Shown: piece by piece, positions 57,047 through 64,000 of the stretch
How positions within the stretch are numbered: position 1 is the first letter of the stretch
How the letters are laid out: each line of letters opens with the position of its first letter
From: an uncultured Paracoccaceae bacterium
Lineage (GTDB): Bacteria > Bacteroidota > Bacteroidia > Flavobacteriales > Flavobacteriaceae
Length of the DNA: 64,000 bases
Direction: 5' to 3'
NCBI GenBank assembly: GCA_943788135.1
Contig: CALSPC010000004.1
Coordinates: 35,507-99,506, forward strand
Notes under the pieces: generated by a model
The model's input: only the letters and a program-made list of their open reading frames with translations
Told to the model about the DNA's origin: nothing
Databases searched by the model: none
Position numbers and translations under genes: made by a program

Positions 57047-57865
57047 ATGAATCTTCAGGATATTCCAAAATTAAAGCATGCCAAATCTGATAATTTTTTC
57101 TTATTGGCAGGACCCTGTGCGATAGAAGGCGAAACAATGGCACTTCAAATTGCAGAAAAAGTATGCGCAATTACGGAAACTTTAAAAATTCCTTACATTT
57201 TTAAAGGCAGTTTTAAAAAAGCAAATCGCAGTAGAATTGACAGTTTTACAGGCATTGGTGATGAAAAAGCGTTGAAGATTTTAAGAAAAGTCTCTGAAAC
57301 TTTTGACATTCCTACAGTCACCGATATTCATGAAGTTTCTGATGCAGCCTTAGCAGCACAATATGTAGATGTCCTACAAATTCCTGCATTTTTAGTAAGA
57401 CAAACCGATCTTGTAGTTGCGGCAGCTCAAACCGGAAAAGTAGTCAATTTAAAAAAGGGACAATTTATGAGCCCTGAAGCCATGAAACATGCTGTTCAAA
57501 AAGTGAACGATGCTGGAAACGAAAACGCATGGATTACAGATCGTGGAACTATGTTTGGCTATCAAGATATGATTGTTGATTTTCGTGGAATTCCAACAAT
57601 GCGTGCTTTTGCACCAACAGTTCTAGATGTAACACACTCCCTACAACAACCCAATCAAAGCAGTGGAGTTACTGGTGGTCGTCCAGATAGGATTGAAACC
57701 ATTGCCCGAGCTGGTATCGTAAACAATGTTGATGGTTTATTCATTGAAACTCATTTTGATCCTGCGAATGCAAAAAGTGATGGCGCTAATATGCTTCATT
57801 TGGATCATTTAGAAAAACTATTAACCAATTTAACAGCGATAAGACGCACTATTAATTCTCTTTAA
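57047..57865 (+). CDS. kdsA: 3-deoxy-8-phosphooctulonate synthase
   Basis: KdsA condenses arabinose 5-phosphate with phosphoenolpyruvate to make Kdo-8-phosphate, the first Kdo step for lipopolysaccharide. I use the ATG at 57047 (MNLQDIPKLKH), giving 272 residues. Family blocks GPCAIEGE, KGSFKKANRSR, DIHEV and TDRGTMFGYQDM are present. Upstream in-frame ATG at 57026 lies inside the promoter. Its presence, with the nearby phosphoethanolamine transferase and glycosyltransferases, suggests the cell makes Kdo-containing LPS. Confidence 0.96.
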   Translation: MNLQDIPKLKHAKSDNFFLLAGPCAIEGETMALQIAEKVCAITETLKIPYIFKGSFKKANRSRIDSFTGIGDEKALKILRKVSETFDIPTVTDIHEVSDAALAAQYVDVLQIPAFLVRQTDLVVAAAQTGKVVNLKKGQFMSPEAMKHAVQKVNDAGNENAWITDRGTMFGYQDMIVDFRGIPTMRAFAPTVLDVTHSLQQPNQSSGVTGGRPDRIETIARAGIVNNVDGLFIETHFDPANAKSDGANMLHLDHLEKLLTNLTAIRRTINSL

Positions 57866-57870
57866 ATCCT

Positions 57871-58737
57871 ATGTACAAGGCACTAATCGTTTGCTTATTT
57901 ATTGGAATAAGCACAGAAGTATATTCTCAAGAAACAACTATAACGTCACCAATAACTGAAATTGATCTTAAAACAAAAAACAAAGGTAAATTTTACTTTT
58001 ACTGGGGATGGAACAAATCCCAATACAGCTATTCAGACCTGACCTTTAAGGGAGATGATTATAATTTTACACTTTATAATGTTGCAGCCAAAGATCGTCA
58101 AACACAATGGGATGCTGACGTATATATGAATCCAACAAACATCTCTATTCCACAGACAGTGGGTCGGATAGGCTATTATTTTCATGACCATTGGAATATT
58201 TCAATAGGTGTAGATCACATGAAATATGTTATGGTGTCCCAACAATTTGCAACTATTGATGGTTATATAGATCTAAAAACTCCAGACTCAGAATTTAATG
58301 GTGTATATGACAATGCCCCAATATATATTGATGAAGATTTTTTAGAATTTGAACATACCGATGGCCTCAACTATGTTAATGTTGAACTTTCTAGAGTTGA
58401 TAATCTTGGTGATCATCTACAATGGAACTCTAAAAAAATTCAGTTAAATGTTTTAGAATCGGTTGGTGTAGGCGTTTTGTACCCTAAAACAAACACGACT
58501 CTGATGTCTAAAGAACGGTATGACGCATATCACTTGTCAGGTTTTGGATTATCTTTAAAAGGTGGTGTAAACCTAACGCTGTTTAATCACTTTTTTGTTC
58601 AAGCGGAACTTAAAGCAGGGTATTTCACTATGCCAAACATTCGAACTACAACTTCATCAGCGGACTCTGCTTCGCAAGATTTTTTCTTTTTTCAAAGAAA
58701 TATTTCATTTGGATACATCTTTCAACTCATCAAGTAA
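57871..58737 (+). CDS. Exported protein of unknown function (outer-membrane barrel-like)
   Basis: A 288-residue protein with a signal peptide (ALIVCLFIGISTEVYSQ). The remainder has alternating hydrophobic and aromatic strands such as KFYFYWGWNKSQYSYS and HFFVQAELKAGYF, and it ends in an aromatic strand (GYIFQLIK). That profile suggests a small outer-membrane beta-barrel of perhaps eight to ten strands. It lies 5 bp after kdsA on the same strand and so may be read with it. I recognise no family. Confidence 0.7.
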   Translation: MYKALIVCLFIGISTEVYSQETTITSPITEIDLKTKNKGKFYFYWGWNKSQYSYSDLTFKGDDYNFTLYNVAAKDRQTQWDADVYMNPTNISIPQTVGRIGYYFHDHWNISIGVDHMKYVMVSQQFATIDGYIDLKTPDSEFNGVYDNAPIYIDEDFLEFEHTDGLNYVNVELSRVDNLGDHLQWNSKKIQLNVLESVGVGVLYPKTNTTLMSKERYDAYHLSGFGLSLKGGVNLTLFNHFFVQAELKAGYFTMPNIRTTTSSADSASQDFFFFQRNISFGYIFQLIK

Positions 58738-58739
58738 TT

Positions 58740-60143
58740 TCAGTCTTTAAGTTCTGGAGTTTTTTCAATAGAATTAAATCCATACTTATCGATGAGATAT
58801 ACTAAAGATGTCATCGTGGCTGCACCGAGTTCTAACTCGCGTTTATTCACGGCATCAAAAGTGTCATTTGCTGCATGGTGGTGATCAAAATAGCGTTGCG
58901 AATCGGGGCGTAATCCCGCTAGAACATTTGTACTTTTTTTCAAAGGTCCAATGTCTGCACCACTTCCTCCTTTTTTGAAGTAATGAATCAAATAGGGTTC
59001 AAACAAAGGCTTCCATTGCATGATTTGATTAATTTTATAATCAGGCCCATCAAATGTAAAACCGCGAGGGGTAAATCCTCCAGAGTCACTTTCAAGCGCA
59101 AAAATATGGTTTTCACCTTTTCGATTTGCTTCTTTTGCATAAGCTTTTCCGCCTCTTAAACCATTTTCTTCATTCATAAACAACACTACTCTAAGGGTGC
59201 GTTTGGGTTGAATCCCAGAAATTTTTAACAAGCGAAGAACATCCATCGACTGTACACAACCCGCACCATCATCATGAGAACCATCGCCTAAATCCCATGA
59301 ATCGAGATGACCACCAACAGTGATGATTTCATTTGGAAAGTGAGAACCTGTTATCTCACCAATTACATTGTAAGATTGCACATCTCCTAATTGGCGACAA
59401 CTTTGTTTGATATATAACTTAAGGCTTGAATCTATTTTTAACATCCCACTTAACATCTCAGCATCATTAGTGCTAATTGCAGACGAAGAAATGCGTTGAG
59501 ATACTGGTGTATCTCCATAAGACATCGCTCCTGTATGCGGAAGATCATCTAGCCTTAAGTTCATAGAACGCACTATCATAGCAACAGCGCCAAGTTTACC
59601 TGCTTCTGCTGCCCCATTGTAGCGTTGATCAACACAGCCGCCATAGGCCTCAAAAGTATGTATTAAATCTGCTTGCATTGGGCGGTTAAAAAACACGATT
59701 TTACCTTCTACTTGACTTCGATCTAAGGCTTTCAATTCTTCTATCCCTTGCACTTCGATCACTTCTGCTTTTGTACCTTGAAGGGGTGTGGAAACCGAGC
59801 CTCCTAAAGCACATATATTTACTGGAATCGTTTTGCCAGGTGCGGTTTCAATGTAGGCAAACTCTGGAGTACCACGAACCCACTTTGGAACCATAACTGG
59901 TTGCAACCAGACGCTATCAAGCCCTAAGTTTTCCAATTCGGTTTTGGTATATGCAACAGCTAATTCCGCATTTAAAGAACCTGACAATCGGCCACCAATT
60001 TCGTTGGACAGATAGTCTAACCATTGGTAACTTTGACCATTTGTTAAGGCATTTTTGTAGATGGTTTTGATGTTATCTGCATCGGATTGTGCGTTTAATC
60101 CTAATACTAGAAATCCAAAAATAATGAGTAAAAGGTATTTCAT
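58740..60143 (-). CDS. M28 family metallopeptidase
   Basis: A 467-residue exported zinc peptidase with a signal peptide (about 1-18), a PA-like insert (about 115-235) and the M28 catalytic domain. Zinc and catalytic sites are GGHLDSWD (277-284), HDDGAG (290-295), NEENG (324-328) and ESDSGG (351-356). The likely activity is an amino- or carboxypeptidase, releasing amino acids from peptides in the periplasm or outside. Its stop faces the preceding convergent gene across 2 bp. Confidence 0.9.
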   Translation of the reverse strand: MKYLLLIIFGFLVLGLNAQSDADNIKTIYKNALTNGQSYQWLDYLSNEIGGRLSGSLNAELAVAYTKTELENLGLDSVWLQPVMVPKWVRGTPEFAYIETAPGKTIPVNICALGGSVSTPLQGTKAEVIEVQGIEELKALDRSQVEGKIVFFNRPMQADLIHTFEAYGGCVDQRYNGAAEAGKLGAVAMIVRSMNLRLDDLPHTGAMSYGDTPVSQRISSSAISTNDAEMLSGMLKIDSSLKLYIKQSCRQLGDVQSYNVIGEITGSHFPNEIITVGGHLDSWDLGDGSHDDGAGCVQSMDVLRLLKISGIQPKRTLRVVLFMNEENGLRGGKAYAKEANRKGENHIFALESDSGGFTPRGFTFDGPDYKINQIMQWKPLFEPYLIHYFKKGGSGADIGPLKKSTNVLAGLRPDSQRYFDHHHAANDTFDAVNKRELELGAATMTSLVYLIDKYGFNSIEKTPELKD

Positions 60144-60205
60144 ATGTAGTGATTTTTAAGTGTTAAAACAACATCTATAGAGTATTAAATCAAAGTATAC
60201 TTCGT

Positions 60206-61369
60206 TTATTTGCTTGCAAAAGCTTTTACATCGCTTTCAGTTACTTCCGCACCACCAAGAATAATTAGTCTTTCAACAACATTTCTTAGTTCTCTAATAT
60301 TTCCTGTCCAATCGTAAGCCTGAAGCAATTTAAGCGCTGCAGCAGAAAATTGCTTTTTTGCAGTACCTTGTTCTGAAGCAATTTTATGAGCAAAATGATC
60401 TACTAAAACTGGAATATCATCGCGGCGGTCGTTTAGTGGCGGCACTTTAATCAATATTACTGCAAGTCTATGGTACAAATCTTCTCGAAAACGACCTTCG
60501 GCTATTTCTGTTTTAAGGTTTTTATTGGTGGCTGCAATGACACGAACATCGACTTTAATGTCTTTATCACTCCCAACACGTTGAATACGGCTTTCCTGTA
60601 AGGCGCGCAAAACTTTTGCTTGTGCAGACAGACTCATATCCCCTACTTCATCTAAAAAGATACTTCCGCCATTAGCCGCTTCAAATTTTCCTGCACGGTC
60701 TTTATGAGCGCTCGTAAATGCACCTTTTATATGACCAAACAACTCACTTTCTATAAGTTCGCTCGGAATAGCTGCACAGTTGACCTCGATCATTGGCCCT
60801 TTGGAACGCTCACTTTTTTGATGTAACCAATGCGCTACCAACTCTTTCCCTGTTCCGTTAGGCCCCGTCACTAACACCCGCGCTTCTGTTGGGGCTACTT
60901 TGTCTATAATAGATTTTATAGCCTCTATTTCTGGACTGTTGCCAACCATCTCATACTGTTTGCTGACTTTCCGTTTTAGGCGTGTATTTTCGACAACCAA
61001 CTGTTTACGGTCGAGTGCGTTTCTAATCGTGTTCAATAAGCGGTTTAAATCCGGTGGTTTTGAAATGTAATCAAAAGCACCCATCCGCATAGTATTCACA
61101 GCGGTGTCTAAATCTCCATGTCCAGAAATCATCACCATAGGAATTTCGGGCTTGATTTTTTTGATCGCTTCCAAAACTTCAACGCCGTCCATTTTGGGCA
61201 TTTTAATGTCACATAACACCAAATCAAAATCTTCTTTTTTGATCATTTCGGTTCCCATTAAGCCATCTTCCGCTTCAGAGACCTGATATTGATTGCTCTC
61301 TTCTGTAAGTATTTTTACGAGTACACGACGAATCGAGGCTTCATCTTCAATGATTAAAATTCTAGACAT
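60206..61369 (-). CDS. Sigma-54-type response regulator lacking a DNA-binding domain
   Basis: A 387-residue NtrC-like protein: receiver domain (Asp54 in VLCDIKMPKM), a coiled linker, then an AAA+ domain. The AAA+ domain has Walker A GPNGTGKE (169-176), the sigma-54 contact loop GAFTSA (216-221, Ser for the usual Gly), Walker B FLDEVGD (238-244) and an arginine finger region RFREDLYHRL. It stops after the AAA+ lid at residue 387 (ESDVKAFASK), with no Fis-type helix-turn-helix. No reading frame downstream could supply one. It may act on sigma-54 without binding DNA, or through a partner. Confidence 0.87.
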   Translation of the reverse strand: MSRILIIEDEASIRRVLVKILTEESNQYQVSEAEDGLMGTEMIKKEDFDLVLCDIKMPKMDGVEVLEAIKKIKPEIPMVMISGHGDLDTAVNTMRMGAFDYISKPPDLNRLLNTIRNALDRKQLVVENTRLKRKVSKQYEMVGNSPEIEAIKSIIDKVAPTEARVLVTGPNGTGKELVAHWLHQKSERSKGPMIEVNCAAIPSELIESELFGHIKGAFTSAHKDRAGKFEAANGGSIFLDEVGDMSLSAQAKVLRALQESRIQRVGSDKDIKVDVRVIAATNKNLKTEIAEGRFREDLYHRLAVILIKVPPLNDRRDDIPVLVDHFAHKIASEQGTAKKQFSAAALKLLQAYDWTGNIRELRNVVERLIILGGAEVTESDVKAFASK

Positions 61370-61408
61370 TCAGTATGTTTTTAATGTAAAAGTAACGCAT
61401 TTTTAAAC

Positions 61409-62713
61409 TTAATATTTCAACCATTTAAAAAGTTCTCTATAAGTTGGTTTTTTGCCATGCATTAAAATTCCAACACGGTATATTTTTGCTGCAAACCATA
61501 CTATAAACACAAACGTAACCATAAGAATCAAAAAGGACACTAGCTGTTGCCATAAGGGAACGCCAAACGGAATACGCATTAGCATCACTACGGGAGATGT
61601 AAATGGAATAAAAGAGAAAACAGTTGAAATGGTACCATGCGGATCTTCGATTACCGTAAATACACCTACATAAATCGCTAAAATTAAAGGCAAAATTATA
61701 GGCAACATAAATTGTTGAGTATCTGTTTCGTTATCGACAGCTGCGCCAATAGCTGCATATAAGGAGCTAAACAACAGGAAGCCGCCAATAAAAAATAGAA
61801 TGAAGGCAATGGCTAAGTTGGCGATAGGTAAGCTATAAAATTCATTGATTACCAATTGAACTTTGTCGATTGATTCAGGGTTTTGAAGTGTTTGATTTAC
61901 CAGTTCCTGTTGTGGCGTTTGTGACATTTCAAAACCAAAAATAGCCGAAGCTGCAAACATAATTACACCCCCTAAAACAAGCCAAATTGTAAATTGTGTT
62001 ATGCCAGCCAAAGACGTTCCAATAATTTTACCTAACATCAGTTGGATGGGTTTCACCGAGGATATTATAACTTCAATAATTCGACTGGTTTTTTCTTCGA
62101 TAACACTGCGCATGATCATATTGCCATATACTATGATAAACATAAACAATAAATACCCAGCTAGGCCTCCAAATATTAGTTTCATAACACTCCCCACCTT
62201 AGATGTTTTGACACCTTCAAAACTTTCTTGGTTGATATCTACAACCATTTTAGAGGCTTCAATGAGTGCTAAATCAACCCCTTCGCTTTGCAACTTGAGT
62301 TTGGAGAGTTTAGATTCTATTTTTGACTCCAAAGAAGATATTAACGATAATGACGGAGATTCTTCTGAGTAAAATTTAATAGAATTAGAGACGGTCTCAA
62401 TAGCCATTTTTGGAATATGAAGTAAGCCGTAGGCGTTTTCTTGATTAGCCAGTGTTTTGGCAGTTTCTAGATCAACTCCTGAAAGGTGATTATAAATTGT
62501 ATGTTCACTAGTTTCAAAGACTTCAGAGACGTTACCCATTTCGTCTAAAACATAGATTGTGCGTAAGGTTTCGTTATTGATATTCGATAAATAACCTACA
62601 AATAAAAATAAGCAAATCATTATAATAGGGGTCAAAAATGTCATTAAGATGAACGATTTATTCCTGACTTTCGTCATGTACTCACGTTTGATAATTAAAG
62701 GAAGGTGATTCAT
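61409..62713 (-). CDS. ABC-2 type transporter permease (NatB-like)
   Basis: A 434-residue permease with one N-terminal helix (about 20-40), a large extracytoplasmic loop (about 45-170) and five or six C-terminal helices. The EEKTSRIIEVIISSVKP segment before the helix cluster is typical of NatB/YhaP-like ABC-2 permeases. The start ATG overlaps the ATPase gene stop by 4 bp (ATGA), so the two subunits are made together. Substrate is unknown; sodium, peptide or drug export are all known for relatives. Confidence 0.9.
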   Translation of the reverse strand: MNHLPLIIKREYMTKVRNKSFILMTFLTPIIMICLFLFVGYLSNINNETLRTIYVLDEMGNVSEVFETSEHTIYNHLSGVDLETAKTLANQENAYGLLHIPKMAIETVSNSIKFYSEESPSLSLISSLESKIESKLSKLKLQSEGVDLALIEASKMVVDINQESFEGVKTSKVGSVMKLIFGGLAGYLLFMFIIVYGNMIMRSVIEEKTSRIIEVIISSVKPIQLMLGKIIGTSLAGITQFTIWLVLGGVIMFAASAIFGFEMSQTPQQELVNQTLQNPESIDKVQLVINEFYSLPIANLAIAFILFFIGGFLLFSSLYAAIGAAVDNETDTQQFMLPIILPLILAIYVGVFTVIEDPHGTISTVFSFIPFTSPVVMLMRIPFGVPLWQQLVSFLILMVTFVFIVWFAAKIYRVGILMHGKKPTYRELFKWLKY

Positions 62714-63642
62714 GACTTGTTATTTTGAATGGTTTGAATAAAAATATCACTCGCATTTGGAATTAACTCCTTGAAATGGAGCACTTGAGCTTGCGAGCTT
62801 AAAAATCCTAATAAATCATTAGAAGTCCCTTCGGAACCTAAAGATATATTAAGCTTTAACTCGTCATTTAACGAATTGAAATCTGCTGGCGACACTTTAA
62901 ATTTTGCTTCTAAAGTGTGTTGTAAAGCCTGATTGTTGTCAGACCACAATCCAACTTCAAAAGTATTTGTTTTGTAGGTACGTTTGATGTCATTGAGCTT
63001 ACCGTCTAATATCTTTTCAGACTCATGAATTAAAGCAATATGATCGCAAAGTTCTTCCACAGATTCCATACGGTGGGTTGAGAAAATTACGGTGGCACCT
63101 TCATCGCGGAGTTGTAAAATTTCGTCTTTAATAAGGTTCGCATTGATAGGATCAAACCCAGAGAATGGCTCATCAAAAATGAGTAATTTAGGCTGGTGTA
63201 AAACGGTTACTACAAACTGAATTTTTTGTGCCATTCCTTTAGAAAGCTCTTCAATTTTTTTATCCCACCAGTGTCCAATTTCTAATTTATCAAACCAGTA
63301 TTTTAAGCGTTTTTTGGCTTCTGAATAGGACAAGCCTTTGAGCTGTGCCAAATACAAAGCTTGCTCTCCAACTTTCATGGATTTGTACAGCCCACGTTCT
63401 TCGGGAAGATAGCCAATATACTGCACGTGATGGGGCTGTAACGCCTCACCATCTAAGAAAACCGAACCTGAATCTGGCATGGTTATTTGATTGATAATTC
63501 TAATCAAGGTGGTTTTTCCAGCTCCATTAGGACCTAACAATCCGAAAATACTGTGTTTTGGGACTTGTAAGGATACGGCGTCTAAAGCTTTGAAATCACC
63601 AAAATATTTTGAAACGTCTTTGGTTTCTAAAAGGGTATTCAT
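62710..63642 (-). CDS. ABC transporter ATP-binding protein (NatA-like)
   Basis: A 310-residue ABC ATPase with Walker A GPNGAGKT, a Q-loop, the degenerate signature LSKGMAQKIQF and Walker B LIFDEPFSGFDP with the switch His in STHRM. It has the roughly 80-residue C-terminal extension common in ABC-2 exporters of this type. I use the ATG at 63642 (MNTLLETKDVSK); an earlier in-frame ATG at 63708 adds an atypical stretch. It pairs with the permease gene by a 4-bp overlap. Confidence 0.92.
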   Translation of the reverse strand: MNTLLETKDVSKYFGDFKALDAVSLQVPKHSIFGLLGPNGAGKTTLIRIINQITMPDSGSVFLDGEALQPHHVQYIGYLPEERGLYKSMKVGEQALYLAQLKGLSYSEAKKRLKYWFDKLEIGHWWDKKIEELSKGMAQKIQFVVTVLHQPKLLIFDEPFSGFDPINANLIKDEILQLRDEGATVIFSTHRMESVEELCDHIALIHESEKILDGKLNDIKRTYKTNTFEVGLWSDNNQALQHTLEAKFKVSPADFNSLNDELKLNISLGSEGTSNDLLGFLSSQAQVLHFKELIPNASDIFIQTIQNNKS

Positions 63643-63869
63643 GCGATAATTTTTATTATAAGACGTTTCAATATAAGAAAAGTTACACCGAAAAAATAAA
63701 AACTTCACTATTAATTGAAGGCTAATAAGTATTATTTAGATTTCTAGCCTAAATATTCATATTAGTAAGCTTACATAAGATACTAATGAGTTTTTGCACT
63801 CATTTTTACGCACATAAAATTGCATTCAAGTCACGAAAAAAGATCTATTTTTTCACTAGCTAACTAAAA

Positions 63870-63897
63870 TTGAATCACGTCAAAATTTGTATATTCG
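63870..63897 (+). promoter_or_regulatory. Putative promoter of the edge gene
   Basis: TTG (63870-63872), a 17-nt spacer and TATATTCG (63890-63897) approximate the Bacteroidota promoter (one mismatch in the -7 box). The ATG of the partial gene follows 38 bp after the box. Confidence 0.4.
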
Positions 63898-63935
63898 TCG
63901 GGTCTGATTTACAGATTTCAATTACACTTTTGCCT

Positions 63936-64000
63936 ATGATGCCTAAGTTTGCCCCACTTATTATATTTAGTATCTTCATTTCAACAGCACAAGAGAAAAA
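63936..64000 (+). CDS. Exported protein, N-terminus only (cut by window edge)
   Basis: A reading frame opens with ATG at 63936 (or the next codon at 63939) and runs to the window end. The 21 readable codons encode a typical signal peptide: short polar start, hydrophobic core (APLIIFSIFIS) and a TAQ cleavage region. The rest of the gene lies outside the window, so no function can be given. Confidence 0.6.
   Translation, partial: MMPKFAPLIIFSIFISTAQEK

Noticed and set aside
60143..60206. Frameshift removing the DNA-binding domain of the NtrC-like regulator
   Set aside because: No helix-turn-helix can be read in any frame of the 62-bp gap before the peptidase gene, so the short form looks genuine rather than broken.

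Overview
The window is a stretch of chromosome from a marine-type member of the Flavobacteriaceae (Bacteroidota). The evidence is AT-rich DNA and Bacteroidota-only families (DUF4835, DUF3467, DUF2851, DUF6913, the 110-residue RNA polymerase omega). Many start codons have a TAnnTTTG -7 promoter box upstream, and Shine-Dalgarno sequences are almost absent. Gene order matches core flavobacterial chromosomes, for example recN-DUF4835-coaBC-rpoZ-bamD-dapA. I cannot name the species.

Layout. 1-8.7 kb, mostly minus strand: YbbR-like fragment, glycosyltransferase, fabI, recN, DUF4835, coaBC, rpoZ, bamD, dapA, DUF6913. 8.7-13 kb, plus strand: a 5'-nucleotidase split over two genes, prfC and a SIMPL protein, closed by a bidirectional terminator. 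13-26.5 kb, minus strand: the large information-processing operon, read as tRNA-Thr(TGT), Tyr(GTA), Gly(TCC), Thr(GGT), tuf, tRNA-Trp(CCA), secE, nusG, rplK, rplA, rplJ, rplL, rpoB, rpoC, DUF3467. A strong promoter precedes the first tRNA, and several hairpins in the gaps look regulatory.

26.5-35 kb, minus strand: hpf, a XerC-like recombinase, a small membrane protein, rpsU (with an exceptional Shine-Dalgarno), acyl-CoA dehydrogenase, an HhH protein, an AGCS symporter, a K+ channel, PspC, and a DUF2851 gene broken by a frameshift. 35-36.1 kb: a mazEF toxin-antitoxin pair with a palindrome over its promoter, then a gene-free stretch of about 490 bp with REP/BIME-like nested hairpins. 36-48 kb: cysteine synthase family enzyme, LolE/FtsX-type permease, DUF1343 (NamZ-like), fatty acid hydroxylase, YkgJ, a second AGCS symporter, a methyltransferase, and a coupled pair of a 1010-residue TPR protein and an outer-membrane beta-barrel.

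48-58.7 kb: ftsE, then a surface-glycan block (two GT2, one GT4, a phosphoethanolamine-transferase-like enzyme, a flippase), a small YgjV-like protein, typA, kdsA and an unknown exported protein. 58.7-64 kb: M28 peptidase, an NtrC-like regulator lacking a DNA-binding domain, a NatAB-type ABC exporter, and the start of an exported protein at the edge.

Most of the window is housekeeping. I found no CRISPR array, prophage, insertion sequence or classical defence island. The most notable signals are in regulation and junctions: the rpsU Shine-Dalgarno, the rplL-rpoB hairpin, the tRNA-tuf promoter overlapping a terminator-like hairpin, the mazEF operator, the REP-like cluster, the DUF2851 frameshift, and the uncharacterised TPR/barrel pair.
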